Part shown: positions 7,761-14,558 of the stretch, one piece after another
Layout: each line of letters begins with the position of its first letter
Position numbering within the stretch: the first letter of the stretch is position 1
Assembly: GCA_034189695.1 (NCBI GenBank)
Contig: JAXHUA010000049.1
Coordinates: 1-16,441, forward strand
DNA: 16,441 bases
Direction of reading: 5' to 3'
Origin: JAXHUA01 sp034189695
GTDB lineage: Bacteria; Chloroflexota; Dehalococcoidia; E44-bin15
The notes under the pieces: generated by a model
The model's database searches: none
The model's input: the letters and a program-made list of their open reading frames with translations, nothing else
What the model was told of the DNA's origin: nothing
Program-made: the position numbers and the translations under genes

Positions 7761-9644
7761 GTGCGGAACCACCGGACGGCGGCGATGCGGAGCTTCTTCG
7801 GCAAGGGCACGAGAACGCAGCGCCGGCGCCGCAAGCACGTACTCGTGGCGCTGGGGGTCGGACTTGCATTCACGTTGCTGACCATGCTCGTGCGGCCGTT
7901 TGCCAGCTTCGAATGGAGGATCGAGGACCTTCTCTTCCTGCCTGCAGTTCCGTCGTCCAGCATCGTCATAGCCGCCATCGACGACGAGACACTCGACCAG
8001 TACGGCAGGTGGTCGGAATGGCCCCGCACGCTGCACGCCCAGGCTGTTGAGAACCTGAGCGAGGCGGGGGCCATGGTCATCGCTTTCGACGTTCTCTTCG
8101 CTGACGAGTCGCCGGAAGACGCGGCCCTGGCCGAGGCGATGGTGGAGGCGGGCAATGTCGTGTTGGCGGCGGCCGGAGACGGCCAGGTTGCGTCAGCCGG
8201 CTCGGCGGTGGCGTTTACGCGGGTCCTCAGTCCCGCACCCATGCTGGATGAGGCGTCGGTGGCTGTGGGCCACGCCAATGTGATGCCGGACGGCGACGGC
8301 GTGATGCGGAGAGTGCCGCTGGTGGTGGAGAGCGCTGAAGGCGAAACCTATCCCGCGCTGAACGTGGCGGCTATATACACGCATTTCTCGAAGACCGTGC
8401 CTGAGGTGCTTGAGGCATCGGGCGGCGCTCTGCGGCTCGTTGGCCGCGACGTTCCCGTAGACGGGACGGGAAGCATGAGGATCAACTACGTCGGCGGGCC
8501 CGATACGTTTCCGAGTATCTCTTACAGACAGGCTATCGAGAGCGATTTCGACCCCGAGCTGGTGAAGTTCAAGATCGTGCTCATCGGGATGACCGCGACG
8601 GGGGAGCCTGACTCCTGGGTCACGCCAATATCGGCTGAGAAGATGTACGGGGTGGAAATCCACGCGAACGCGATCGACACGATTCTCAGACAGCGGTTCA
8701 TGGTCGAGGCAAGCTGGCCTACCACGCTCGTTACGCTTCTCGTTCTTGTAGGCCTTACCGGGGTCGCCCTGCCTCACATGAGGTTGCGTTGGGGAGGGCT
8801 GCTCACCGGGGCGCTACTCATTGCATATCTGCTGGGGGCCTTCTTCGCGTTCGACAGGGGGCTTGTGGTGAGCATACTCTACCCTATCTTCGCGCTTCCC
8901 ATCATGTACGTGACCGTGGTGCTTTGCCGTGTCACCGCAACGCAGTCAGATAGGAATCAGGTGAAGGAGTTGTTCGGCCGGTACGTTTCGTCGCAGGTGG
9001 CGGCGGAGATTGTCAATCTGGCCGATGCCGATGAACTGAAGCTCGGTGGGGAGGACAGGGAGGTTACAGCGCTATTCGCCGACATACGTGGGTTCACCAC
9101 CATCAGTGAGACGATGAGCCCGGAGGCGGTAGTCCACATGTTGAACACGTACCTCTCCGTCATGATAGACAAGGTCCTCTCCAATGGTGGTATGGTGAAC
9201 AAGTTCGCCGGCGATAGCATAATGGCGGTGTGGAATGCCCCGCAGGACCAGCACGGGCATGCCCTGCTTGCCGTCAAGGCGGCCCTGGAGTCACAGCAGG
9301 CCATCGTGGAGCTGCAACAGGAAGACCCCAATCTGGCTCGCGTTCAGTTCGGCATTGGCATCAACACCGGACGGGCCATAGCCGGAAACATGGGGTCTGA
9401 GGGGCGCACGGAGTACACTGTGATCGGCGACGCGGTCAATATCGCGTCTCGGCTCTGCTCTGGTGCGTTCGGAGGGCACGTGTGGATTGGCCCCCAGACC
9501 TACGAACAGGTGCGCGAGCGTGTTGAGGCCATTGCACTGGAGCCGCAACAGCTCAAAGGGAAGAGTGAGCCCATCCGTGCGTACCAGGTGGTTCGCCTTC
9601 TGCTGGCGACCCGGCATGTTGACACTACTGGTGGAACAGACTAG
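7761..9644 (+). CDS. CHASE2-domain class III adenylate cyclase
   Basis: This 627-aa membrane protein makes cyclic nucleotide, most likely cAMP, from ATP. After a basic N-terminus there is one membrane helix (about 26-45), an extracytoplasmic CHASE2 sensor (about 48-315, with IVIAAIDDETLDQYGRW and FDVLFADESPEDAALAEAM), three membrane helices (about 318-390) and a cytoplasmic cyclase domain (about 430-610). All catalytic residues are seen: metal Asp441 (FADIRGFT) and Asp485 (KFAGDS), purine-selecting Lys481 and Thr553 (EYTVIGD), and Asn560 and Arg564 (NIASRL). Thr at the second purine position marks class IIIb, a group known to respond to bicarbonate. The GTG start at 7761 lies 5 bp past the FecR gene stop with no clear ribosome site, so coupling is likely; an ATG at 7785 is the alternative. 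Confidence 0.93.
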   Translation: MRNHRTAAMRSFFGKGTRTQRRRRKHVLVALGVGLAFTLLTMLVRPFASFEWRIEDLLFLPAVPSSSIVIAAIDDETLDQYGRWSEWPRTLHAQAVENLSEAGAMVIAFDVLFADESPEDAALAEAMVEAGNVVLAAAGDGQVASAGSAVAFTRVLSPAPMLDEASVAVGHANVMPDGDGVMRRVPLVVESAEGETYPALNVAAIYTHFSKTVPEVLEASGGALRLVGRDVPVDGTGSMRINYVGGPDTFPSISYRQAIESDFDPELVKFKIVLIGMTATGEPDSWVTPISAEKMYGVEIHANAIDTILRQRFMVEASWPTTLVTLLVLVGLTGVALPHMRLRWGGLLTGALLIAYLLGAFFAFDRGLVVSILYPIFALPIMYVTVVLCRVTATQSDRNQVKELFGRYVSSQVAAEIVNLADADELKLGGEDREVTALFADIRGFTTISETMSPEAVVHMLNTYLSVMIDKVLSNGGMVNKFAGDSIMAVWNAPQDQHGHALLAVKAALESQQAIVELQQEDPNLARVQFGIGINTGRAIAGNMGSEGRTEYTVIGDAVNIASRLCSGAFGGHVWIGPQTYEQVRERVEAIALEPQQLKGKSEPIRAYQVVRLLLATRHVDTTGGTD

Positions 9645-9671
9645 CCTGTCAGGGTTTGCGGGAGGGGAGTC

Positions 9672-10064
9672 ATGGATGACGCACAGTTGGACAAATTCGT
9701 CAGGGACTACTCGCGGCTGGAGGTCATCTTTGAGGAGAACAGCAGCGGGGACGAGATGTACATCGTGCATTCAGGCAGGGTGAGGCTGTCTACCCGCGGC
9801 GAGGGGGGCGAGGACGTGACCCTTGCCACGGTTGGCGAGGGAGGCTTCTTCGGGGAGATGACCCTTATCGATGGCAGCCGTCGTTCAGCGACGGCGGTGG
9901 CGGAGGAAGACACCCGTCTGGTCGCCCTTGACAGGTCGAAGTTCCTGTATATGATTCAGCAGCAGCCGATGTTTGCCTTCACGGTTATGGGTGTTCTGTG
10001 TCGTCGCATAAGGGAGGCGAATGTCACGCTAGCCAGGGTTAGAGAAGAAGGAGCCGGTCGATGA
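9672..10064 (+). CDS. small cyclic-nucleotide-binding domain protein
   Basis: This 130-aa protein is a lone cNMP-binding domain of the CRP/PKA regulatory type. The beta roll is seen (GDEMYIVHSGRVRL, 26-39), as is the phosphate-binding cassette FGEMTLIDGSRRSATAVA (60-77), with Glu62 and Arg70/Arg71 in the places that hold the ribose and phosphate. There is no helix-turn-helix, so it is not a CRP-like regulator; the C-terminal helix (about 95-125) could contact a partner. The usual N-terminal helix before the roll is short. The ATG at 9672 has GGAGGGGAG at 9661-9669. It lies 27 bp after the cyclase and in the same frame, parted only by the TAG at 9642-9644. Its stop overlaps the next start (ATGA at 10061-10064). 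It is the likely receptor for the cyclase's product. Confidence 0.9.
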   Translation: MDDAQLDKFVRDYSRLEVIFEENSSGDEMYIVHSGRVRLSTRGEGGEDVTLATVGEGGFFGEMTLIDGSRRSATAVAEEDTRLVALDRSKFLYMIQQQPMFAFTVMGVLCRRIREANVTLARVREEGAGR

Positions 10065-10768
10065 CTCACGAACTGAGACCGGGGATCTTCCAGTTCCGCG
10101 CCAAGAAGCCAGGCAGCCACGTGTATCTGATAAAGGGCACCCACAAGAATGTGCTCATCGACACGGGTTTGATGGGGAGCTTCCCGCGTCTTGAGAAGTC
10201 GCTGCTGGAAGTGGGCGTCAGGGCCTGCGATATCGACCTGATTGTGCTGACGCACGAGCACTTCGACCACATCGGCGCCACATCCTTCTTCTATGAGGAC
10301 GTGGTGGTGGCAGCCCACCGCCTCGCTGCGAACAAGATCGAACTGCAGGACGAATTCGTGACGATGATGAAGTCTATGAATGCCGGCTCGACAGCGTTTC
10401 ACGCCGACGTGTGGCTCGAACATGACACCTTGATAGACCTGGGCAACTACCGTCTCCGCGCTCTTCACACGCCTGGCCACACATCTGGGTGCATATGCCT
10501 CTATGAGCCGGGCGAAGGGCTGCTGTTCACCGGGGATACCGTTTTTGCCGGCGGCACCCTGTCCGGCATCTTCGGCTCGGGCAACATCAGTGACTACATG
10601 AACTCCCTCGAGCGCCTGAGCACATTGCGGGTTACCCAGCTCTATCCTGGGCACGGATGGGTCTCGGACAGCCCGGAGGAGGATATTCGTCGCGGCCTGG
10701 AGCATGCTCGTGCCCTGTTTGAGGACACCAAGATACTGTTCGAAACGTTGACCAGGGGGGGCAACTAG
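10061..10768 (+). CDS. metallo-beta-lactamase-fold hydrolase (glyoxalase II-like)
   Basis: This 235-aa cytoplasmic protein is an MBL-fold hydrolase with a complete dinuclear metal site: His65, His67, Asp69 and His70 (THEHFDH), His140 (TPGHTSG), Asp159 (FTGDT) and His198 (PGHG). This set is typical of the glyoxalase II-like branch, whose members cleave thioesters, lactones or phosphoesters. The substrate cannot be told from sequence. It overlaps the cNMP-binding gene by 4 bp and precedes a second MBL gene by 2 bp, so it is translationally coupled within the cyclase operon. A role in tuning the signal or in an output reaction is inference. Confidence 0.88.
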   Translation: MTHELRPGIFQFRAKKPGSHVYLIKGTHKNVLIDTGLMGSFPRLEKSLLEVGVRACDIDLIVLTHEHFDHIGATSFFYEDVVVAAHRLAANKIELQDEFVTMMKSMNAGSTAFHADVWLEHDTLIDLGNYRLRALHTPGHTSGCICLYEPGEGLLFTGDTVFAGGTLSGIFGSGNISDYMNSLERLSTLRVTQLYPGHGWVSDSPEEDIRRGLEHARALFEDTKILFETLTRGGN

Positions 10769-10770
10769 GT

Positions 10771-11514
10771 TTGCAGTTGACCGTTCTGGGGACAAGTGGG
10801 GCGTATCCTGGAGCGGGGGCAGCATGTTCGGGCTACCTCGTGGCTGAGAAGGACGTAAGACTGCTTCTTGACTGTGGGACTGGCGTTCTGAGCAATCTTC
10901 AGCACCACGCGCAGCCGTGGGATATCTCGCACATTCTAATCACTCATCTTCATGCCGACCATTTCCTAGACATCTTCCCGTTCCGGTACGCATTATGGCG
11001 TACGCGGCGTGGGCGTCCATTCCTGTATCTGCCTCCTGGCGGTGAGGAAGGGCTTCTCAGGATCTCGGCCCTGTTCGACCCCTCACCGTCCTTTCTCTCG
11101 GAGTTCTTCCATATTGAGGAGTACGACCCGAACGGCACGATAGAGCTGGGAGGTGTCACTGTCGAACTCGCCCCGGTCAAGCACTATGTCCCCACCTGTG
11201 CGGTGGCTGTGAGCGGTGCTGCTGGCAGGATCGTCTACTCGGCGGACTGCGGTCCGTGTGAGACGCTTGAAGACCTGGCTCGCCGCGCCGACGTGTTTCT
11301 CTGCGAAGCGGCCCGTGTTGGGGGAGAGGAGGGGGGCTGGGGTCACATGTCGCCGCGCGAGGCGGCTGAGATTGCGAGACGGGCTGGAGTGGGGAGGCTG
11401 GTGCTTACCCATTTCTGGCCGGAGCACGACTACTCACGGGACCTGACTCTCGTGAAGGACGTCTTCGGCGGGCCGGTGGAGGCAGCCGTGGTGAACGCAA
11501 CGTATTCCCTGTAG
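10771..11514 (+). CDS. RNase Z-like metallo-beta-lactamase-fold hydrolase, possible phosphodiesterase
   Basis: This 247-aa protein belongs to the RNase Z/PhnP-like branch of the MBL fold. It starts with the usual beta strand MQLTVLGTSGAYP and has the metal residues His59, His61, Asp63 and His64 (THLHADH), His138 (VKHYVPT), Asp159 (SADCG), the conserved His191 (GHMSP) and His214 (LTHFWP). RNase Z itself needs an exosite arm to hold tRNA; I see none, and the protein is short. Class II cAMP phosphodiesterases and the Apyc1 cyclic-nucleotide hydrolases use the same fold. Given that the operon makes and binds a cyclic nucleotide, it is a good candidate for the degrading enzyme. The start is TTG at 10771, 2 bp after the previous stop, with a G-rich site at 10754-10760. 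Confidence 0.85.
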   Translation: MQLTVLGTSGAYPGAGAACSGYLVAEKDVRLLLDCGTGVLSNLQHHAQPWDISHILITHLHADHFLDIFPFRYALWRTRRGRPFLYLPPGGEEGLLRISALFDPSPSFLSEFFHIEEYDPNGTIELGGVTVELAPVKHYVPTCAVAVSGAAGRIVYSADCGPCETLEDLARRADVFLCEAARVGGEEGGWGHMSPREAAEIARRAGVGRLVLTHFWPEHDYSRDLTLVKDVFGGPVEAAVVNATYSL

Positions 11515-11541
11515 GGATAGGCCTCTCCGCTGCCCTGGAAT

Positions 11542-11570
11542 GCTCCGCCGCTGCGGGAGGTCGGCGGAGC
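11542..11570. terminator. 9-bp hairpin between convergent genes
   Basis: The arms GCTCCGCCG (11542-11550) and CGGCGGAGC (11562-11570) pair perfectly around an 11-nt loop. The hairpin lies 28 bp after the MBL gene stop and 42 bp before the end of the convergent aldolase gene. Neither strand has a following T-tract, so it may be a weak bidirectional terminator or only an mRNA 3'-end stabiliser. Confidence 0.45.
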
Positions 11571-11611
11571 GCCCTTGGTGCCCCTCGGCGACACGCTCAA
11601 TGGGTCTGGAG

Positions 11612-12265
11612 CTATGGTTGCCGTCCGAGCTGCCGCAGGTGACGGGCGAAGTCCTCGACAACCGGCGCACCCAGGTAGCTCAAGGTTTGGCCAGTCGCCT
11701 GGGCGGTTACCACCAGTCGGCATAGGTACTCGAGCGTCTCCGTCGCAATGAGCGCCTCATCGAGCGATGCTCCCCAGCAGATGACGCCGTGGTTTGCGAG
11801 AAGGAGCACCCGGCTACTGCCGACCTTGCTTGCCACGGCTTCGGCGAGTTCCTGGCTGCCCGGATGGCGGTACGGCACCCGCTCGATGCGACCGAGATAC
11901 GCCATCGTCTCGGGGAGTAGATCGGTACGGAGGTCCTTCGCGTCGGAGCAGGCCACGAACGTCGAGTAGAAAGGTTGCGAATGGATTACGGCGGCCGCTT
12001 TCCCACACGCCGCGTAGATTCTGCGGTGCATCCCCGTCTCGATCGAAGGACGCTGCTCACCCTGCCAGACCTCGGGGTCGATGCTGCACCGCACGTAGTC
12101 ATTGTTGCCCAGCGCCCCCAGGTCCGCGCCCGCAGCGGAGATGAGAAAGGCGTTTGGCTCCAGCCTGGCGCTTATGTTGCCGCTACGGCCCCAGACGAGG
12201 CCCTTCGCAAGCAGGCCCCTTCCGCACCTTTCCAGTTCCTGGCGGACTTGTCTTTCCCGGTCCAT
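11612..12265 (-). CDS. class II aldolase/adducin-family protein (FucA/AraD-like)
   Basis: This 217-aa protein has the class II aldolase fold, whose members are zinc-dependent aldolases, epimerases or dehydratases of sugar phosphates. Seen are the GNISARL phosphate loop (29-35), Glu76 in SIETGMH (general base position) and His159 in ANHG. The usual zinc pair HxH reads His95-Ser-Gln97, so one zinc histidine is replaced by Gln (codon CAA). The enzyme may use an altered metal site or have lost aldolase activity; a related non-aldolase function is possible. The length is typical of the family. The ATG at 12263-12265 has AAGGAG at 12270-12275. It is a single gene between the convergent cyclase operon and the divergent guaA cluster, with no sugar-pathway neighbours to name the substrate. 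Confidence 0.85.
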   Translation of the reverse strand: MDRERQVRQELERCGRGLLAKGLVWGRSGNISARLEPNAFLISAAGADLGALGNNDYVRCSIDPEVWQGEQRPSIETGMHRRIYAACGKAAAVIHSQPFYSTFVACSDAKDLRTDLLPETMAYLGRIERVPYRHPGSQELAEAVASKVGSSRVLLLANHGVICWGASLDEALIATETLEYLCRLVVTAQATGQTLSYLGAPVVEDFARHLRQLGRQP

Positions 12266-12280
12266 TTCGCTCCTTGCCCT

Positions 12281-12310
12281 ATGCTATCTCTCACGCCCGT
12301 TGGCAGTCAA
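12281..12310 (-). promoter_or_regulatory. candidate promoter of the aldolase-like gene
   Basis: On the minus strand TTGACT (12305-12310) lies 18 bp from TAGCAT (12281-12286). Transcription would start at or next to the AAGGAG ribosome site, giving a very short leader, so the call is tentative. Confidence 0.3.
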
Positions 12311-12316
12311 TGCGGA

Positions 12317-12346
12317 TTGACCCCAGACTCCGACTTGGACTATAAT
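12317..12346 (+). promoter_or_regulatory. strong sigma70-type promoter upstream of guaA
   Basis: TTGACC (12317-12322) lies 18 bp from a perfect TATAAT (12341-12346). Transcription should start near 12353, giving a leader of about 245 nt before the guaA ATG. The -35 box is part of an inverted repeat, GTCAAT-GCGG-ATTGAC (12306-12321), shared with the divergent candidate promoter. Confidence 0.7.
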
Positions 12347-12597
12347 GCTTCCCAAGGGGTCTCCTGGGAGGCAGGTGGTTTGTCGGCGTCAGGGCGGCAA
12401 ACTCTTTTTTGACGTTCGGACCTGGCAGACACGGCTTGGATTCCAGCCCCTTTTGCCGATTGGCGTCTGTCCCTTGGCGGTTCTGGGACAGTGCCGATTC
12501 ACCCAGCCCTGACTGTTCGTCGCCCTCGGGGTAATGCCGTGGCGACGGCGCCCTCTTGGGGTAGAAGGTAACGAAATATCCTTGGGTTGCGTTGGCC
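12347..12597 (+). promoter_or_regulatory. structured 5' leader of guaA, possible attenuator or small RNA
   Basis: The 332 bp between the aldolase start and guaA hold the two promoters and this leader. Its predicted RNA has a first hairpin, GCTTCCCA (12347-12354) with TGGGAGGC, a terminator-like hairpin plus T-run (12378-12410), a hairpin CTGTCCC/GGGACAG (12467-12473, 12485-12491) and a hairpin CGTCGCC/GGCGACG (12518-12524, 12541-12547). I do not match it to a named riboswitch class. It could control guaA by premature termination, or the first ~60 nt could be a separate small RNA. Confidence 0.45.
12378..12410 (+). terminator. intrinsic terminator inside the guaA leader
   Basis: GTTTGTCG (12378-12385) pairs with CGGCAAAC (12395-12402) over 8 bp including one G-U pair, with a 9-nt loop. 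TCTTTTTT follows directly at 12403-12410. It lies only about 25-60 nt after the predicted transcription start, in the sense direction of guaA, which is the layout of an attenuator. Confidence 0.55.
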
Positions 12598-14265
12598 ATG
12601 AGTGAGCAGCAAGAGGCAGAAAGCCTCCGGGTTACGACGAGCGACGACCTCGAGGTGTCCACATACCTCGAAATCGCCAAGCAGAAGGCGGGCGAGCAGC
12701 CGGTGACGCCTGCGGTGCCGGAGGCGGACCGGGAGACGGTGCTGGTAATCGACTTTGGCTCCCAGTACAGCTTGCTTATCGCCAGACGCGTACGGGAGTG
12801 CCACGTTTACAGCGAGGTGGTGCCGTACGATGCGCCGTGGCACAAGATCGCCTCATTGAAGCCCAGGGGCTTCATTTTCTCCGGCGGCCCGGGCAGTGTG
12901 TACGAGCCAGATGCTCCTTTCGCTCCACCGTTTCTCTATGAGACGCATCTTCCAATACTGGGTATCTGCTACGGCATGCAGGTGCTGGCGCACCAGCTTG
13001 GCGGAAGGGTCGCCGAAGGCACTAGGCGCGAGTACGGGCATGCTGTGCTGCACCAGGGTGATGTGGAGTCACCGGTCTTCGCGGGTCTGCCTGCCTCCAT
13101 GCCTGTGTGGATGAGCCATGGTGACCAGATCATGGAGCTACCGCCGGGTTTCACGGCGCTTGGCCACACTGAGAACTCGCCCGTTGCGGTAATGGGCAAC
13201 GAGCATGGGATCATTGGACTCCAGTTCCACCCGGAGGTGTCCCACACACCGCAGGGCAAGGATATCCTGAAGAACTTCCTGTACGAGGTATGTGGGTGTA
13301 GCGGCAACTGGACGTTGGGCAACTTCATAGCCGAGAGCGTAGAGCGAATAAGGGCACAGGTGGGGAACGGCCGTGTGATCTGTGCGCTGTCGGGAGGTGT
13401 GGACTCCGCTGTGACGGCCGCTATGGTTTACCGCGCAATCGGTGATCAGCTCACGTGCATCTTCGTCAACAACGGCCTTCTGCGGCGTGACGAGGCGGAG
13501 CGTACCCTCAGCGCGTTTCAGAGGAACCTCAAGATGAACATCAGATACATCGATGCCAGCGAGAGGTTCCTGGCGCGCCTCAAGGGCGTGATTGACCCTG
13601 AGATGAAGCGCCGCCTCGTGGGTGAGGAGTTCATAGCCGTTTTCGAGGAAGAGGCAGCCAAGCTTGGCAAGGTGGACTTCCTCGCTCAGGGTACTCTGTA
13701 CCCCGATGTCATCGAAAGCAGAGCTCCGGAGAGCAAGGCATCCGCCAAGATCAAGACGCATCACAATGTGGGTGGGCTCCCCAGCGCCATGACCTTCTCA
13801 CTGGTCGAGCCGCTTCGCTATCTGTTCAAGGATGAGGTAAGAGAGGTCGGGCTTGCTCTGGGCATGCCTGAGGAGATGGTATGGCGCCAGCCCTTCCCGG
13901 GTCCCGGGCTGTCTATCCGCACAATCGGGGAGGTTACCAGGGACAAGCTGGATGTACTTCGAGCAGCCGACTGGATCGTGATGAACGAGATCAAGAAGGC
14001 CAAGCTGTACCGCGACCTGTGGCAGATCTTCGCCGTTCTGACCGACACCAGGAGCGTCGGCGTGATGGGAGACTACCGGACGTACGGTCATCTGGTCGCC
14101 ATTCGCGCAGTCACTTCGGATGATGCGATGACCGCCGACTGGGCCCGCCTCCCCTATGACCTGCTGGCGCGCATCTCCAATCGCATTGTCAATGAGGTTC
14201 CGCAGGTGAACCGTGTAGTGTACGATATATCGTCGAAGCCACCGTCAACGATTGAATGGGAGTAA
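12598..14265 (+). CDS. guaA: GMP synthase (glutamine-hydrolysing)
   Basis: GuaA converts XMP to GMP using ATP and the amide of glutamine, the last step of guanylate synthesis. Numbering from the ATG, the N-terminal glutamine amidotransferase has Cys124 (GICYGMQ), His211 and Glu213 (QFHPEV). The ATP pyrophosphatase domain has the P-loop SGGVDS at 265-270. The C-terminal dimer domain ends with the conserved KPPSTIEWE. All active-site residues are present. The 555-aa length exceeds the usual ~510-525 because of an N-terminal extension of about 45 residues before VLVIDFGSQYS. The ATG at 12598 lacks a good ribosome site; a TTG at 12592 or an internal GTG at 12739 (behind GGGAG at 12731-12735) are alternatives. 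It heads a cluster with a ferritin-like gene, purD and purE. Confidence 0.96.
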   Translation: MSEQQEAESLRVTTSDDLEVSTYLEIAKQKAGEQPVTPAVPEADRETVLVIDFGSQYSLLIARRVRECHVYSEVVPYDAPWHKIASLKPRGFIFSGGPGSVYEPDAPFAPPFLYETHLPILGICYGMQVLAHQLGGRVAEGTRREYGHAVLHQGDVESPVFAGLPASMPVWMSHGDQIMELPPGFTALGHTENSPVAVMGNEHGIIGLQFHPEVSHTPQGKDILKNFLYEVCGCSGNWTLGNFIAESVERIRAQVGNGRVICALSGGVDSAVTAAMVYRAIGDQLTCIFVNNGLLRRDEAERTLSAFQRNLKMNIRYIDASERFLARLKGVIDPEMKRRLVGEEFIAVFEEEAAKLGKVDFLAQGTLYPDVIESRAPESKASAKIKTHHNVGGLPSAMTFSLVEPLRYLFKDEVREVGLALGMPEEMVWRQPFPGPGLSIRTIGEVTRDKLDVLRAADWIVMNEIKKAKLYRDLWQIFAVLTDTRSVGVMGDYRTYGHLVAIRAVTSDDAMTADWARLPYDLLARISNRIVNEVPQVNRVVYDISSKPPSTIEWE

Positions 14266-14287
14266 GGCGCCCCGAAGGAGGTTGTTC

Positions 14288-14542
14288 GTGTCATATGAGT
14301 CCGAGTACGAGGATGAGGAAGACGTAGACGTAGTCCTGGAGATGCTTCGGGAAGACCTGATCGGTGAACTGCAGGCAATTAATCAATACCAGGAGCATAT
14401 CGATAGCATAGACGACGAAGAGGTGATAAAGGTGCTGGAGCACCTTCGCGACGAGGAGAAGGAGCACGTAGCCGAACTGACGAAGCTGATTCGGAAGCTC
14501 GACCCAATTCAGGCCGAGATGTTCAAACGAGAGGGTCTGTAG
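14288..14542 (+). CDS. short ferritin-like protein of the encapsulated-ferritin (EncFtn) type
   Basis: This 84-aa acidic protein is a two-helix ferritin-like unit. GELQAINQYQEHIDSI (26-41) and RDEEKEHVAELTKLIRKLDP (54-73) match the encapsulated ferritin pattern, with ferroxidase residues Glu27, Tyr34, Glu57 and His60 in the expected places. Such proteins oxidise Fe(II) at the interface of two subunits, often inside encapsulin shells. The C-terminal encapsulin-targeting tail seen in known EncFtn is missing (the protein ends 11 residues after the motif), and no encapsulin gene is in the window. The GTG at 14288 is chosen because AAGGAGG at 14275-14281 lies six bases upstream; an earlier in-frame ATG overlaps guaA. 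It sits between guaA and purD, 22 bp from the first and 16 bp from the second, so it is probably co-transcribed with purine genes. Confidence 0.78.
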   Translation: MSYESEYEDEEDVDVVLEMLREDLIGELQAINQYQEHIDSIDDEEVIKVLEHLRDEEKEHVAELTKLIRKLDPIQAEMFKREGL

Positions 14543-14558
14543 TCTGCCCGGGGACTGA

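Noticed and set aside
10771..11514. Naming the second MBL gene rnz (RNase Z)
   Set aside because: The metal motif alone does not separate RNase Z from PhnP-like or phosphodiesterase members. No tRNA exosite is visible and the operon context points elsewhere.
12375..12512. Short open frame from a GTG in the guaA leader (leader peptide?)
   Set aside because: It runs through the terminator T-run and two hairpins. It has no codon run pointing to attenuation and no family resemblance. The RNA-structure reading explains the region better.
14252..14287. Longer start of the ferritin-like protein overlapping guaA
   Set aside because: The GTG at 14288 follows AAGGAGG at the right distance. The added residues are not typical of the family.
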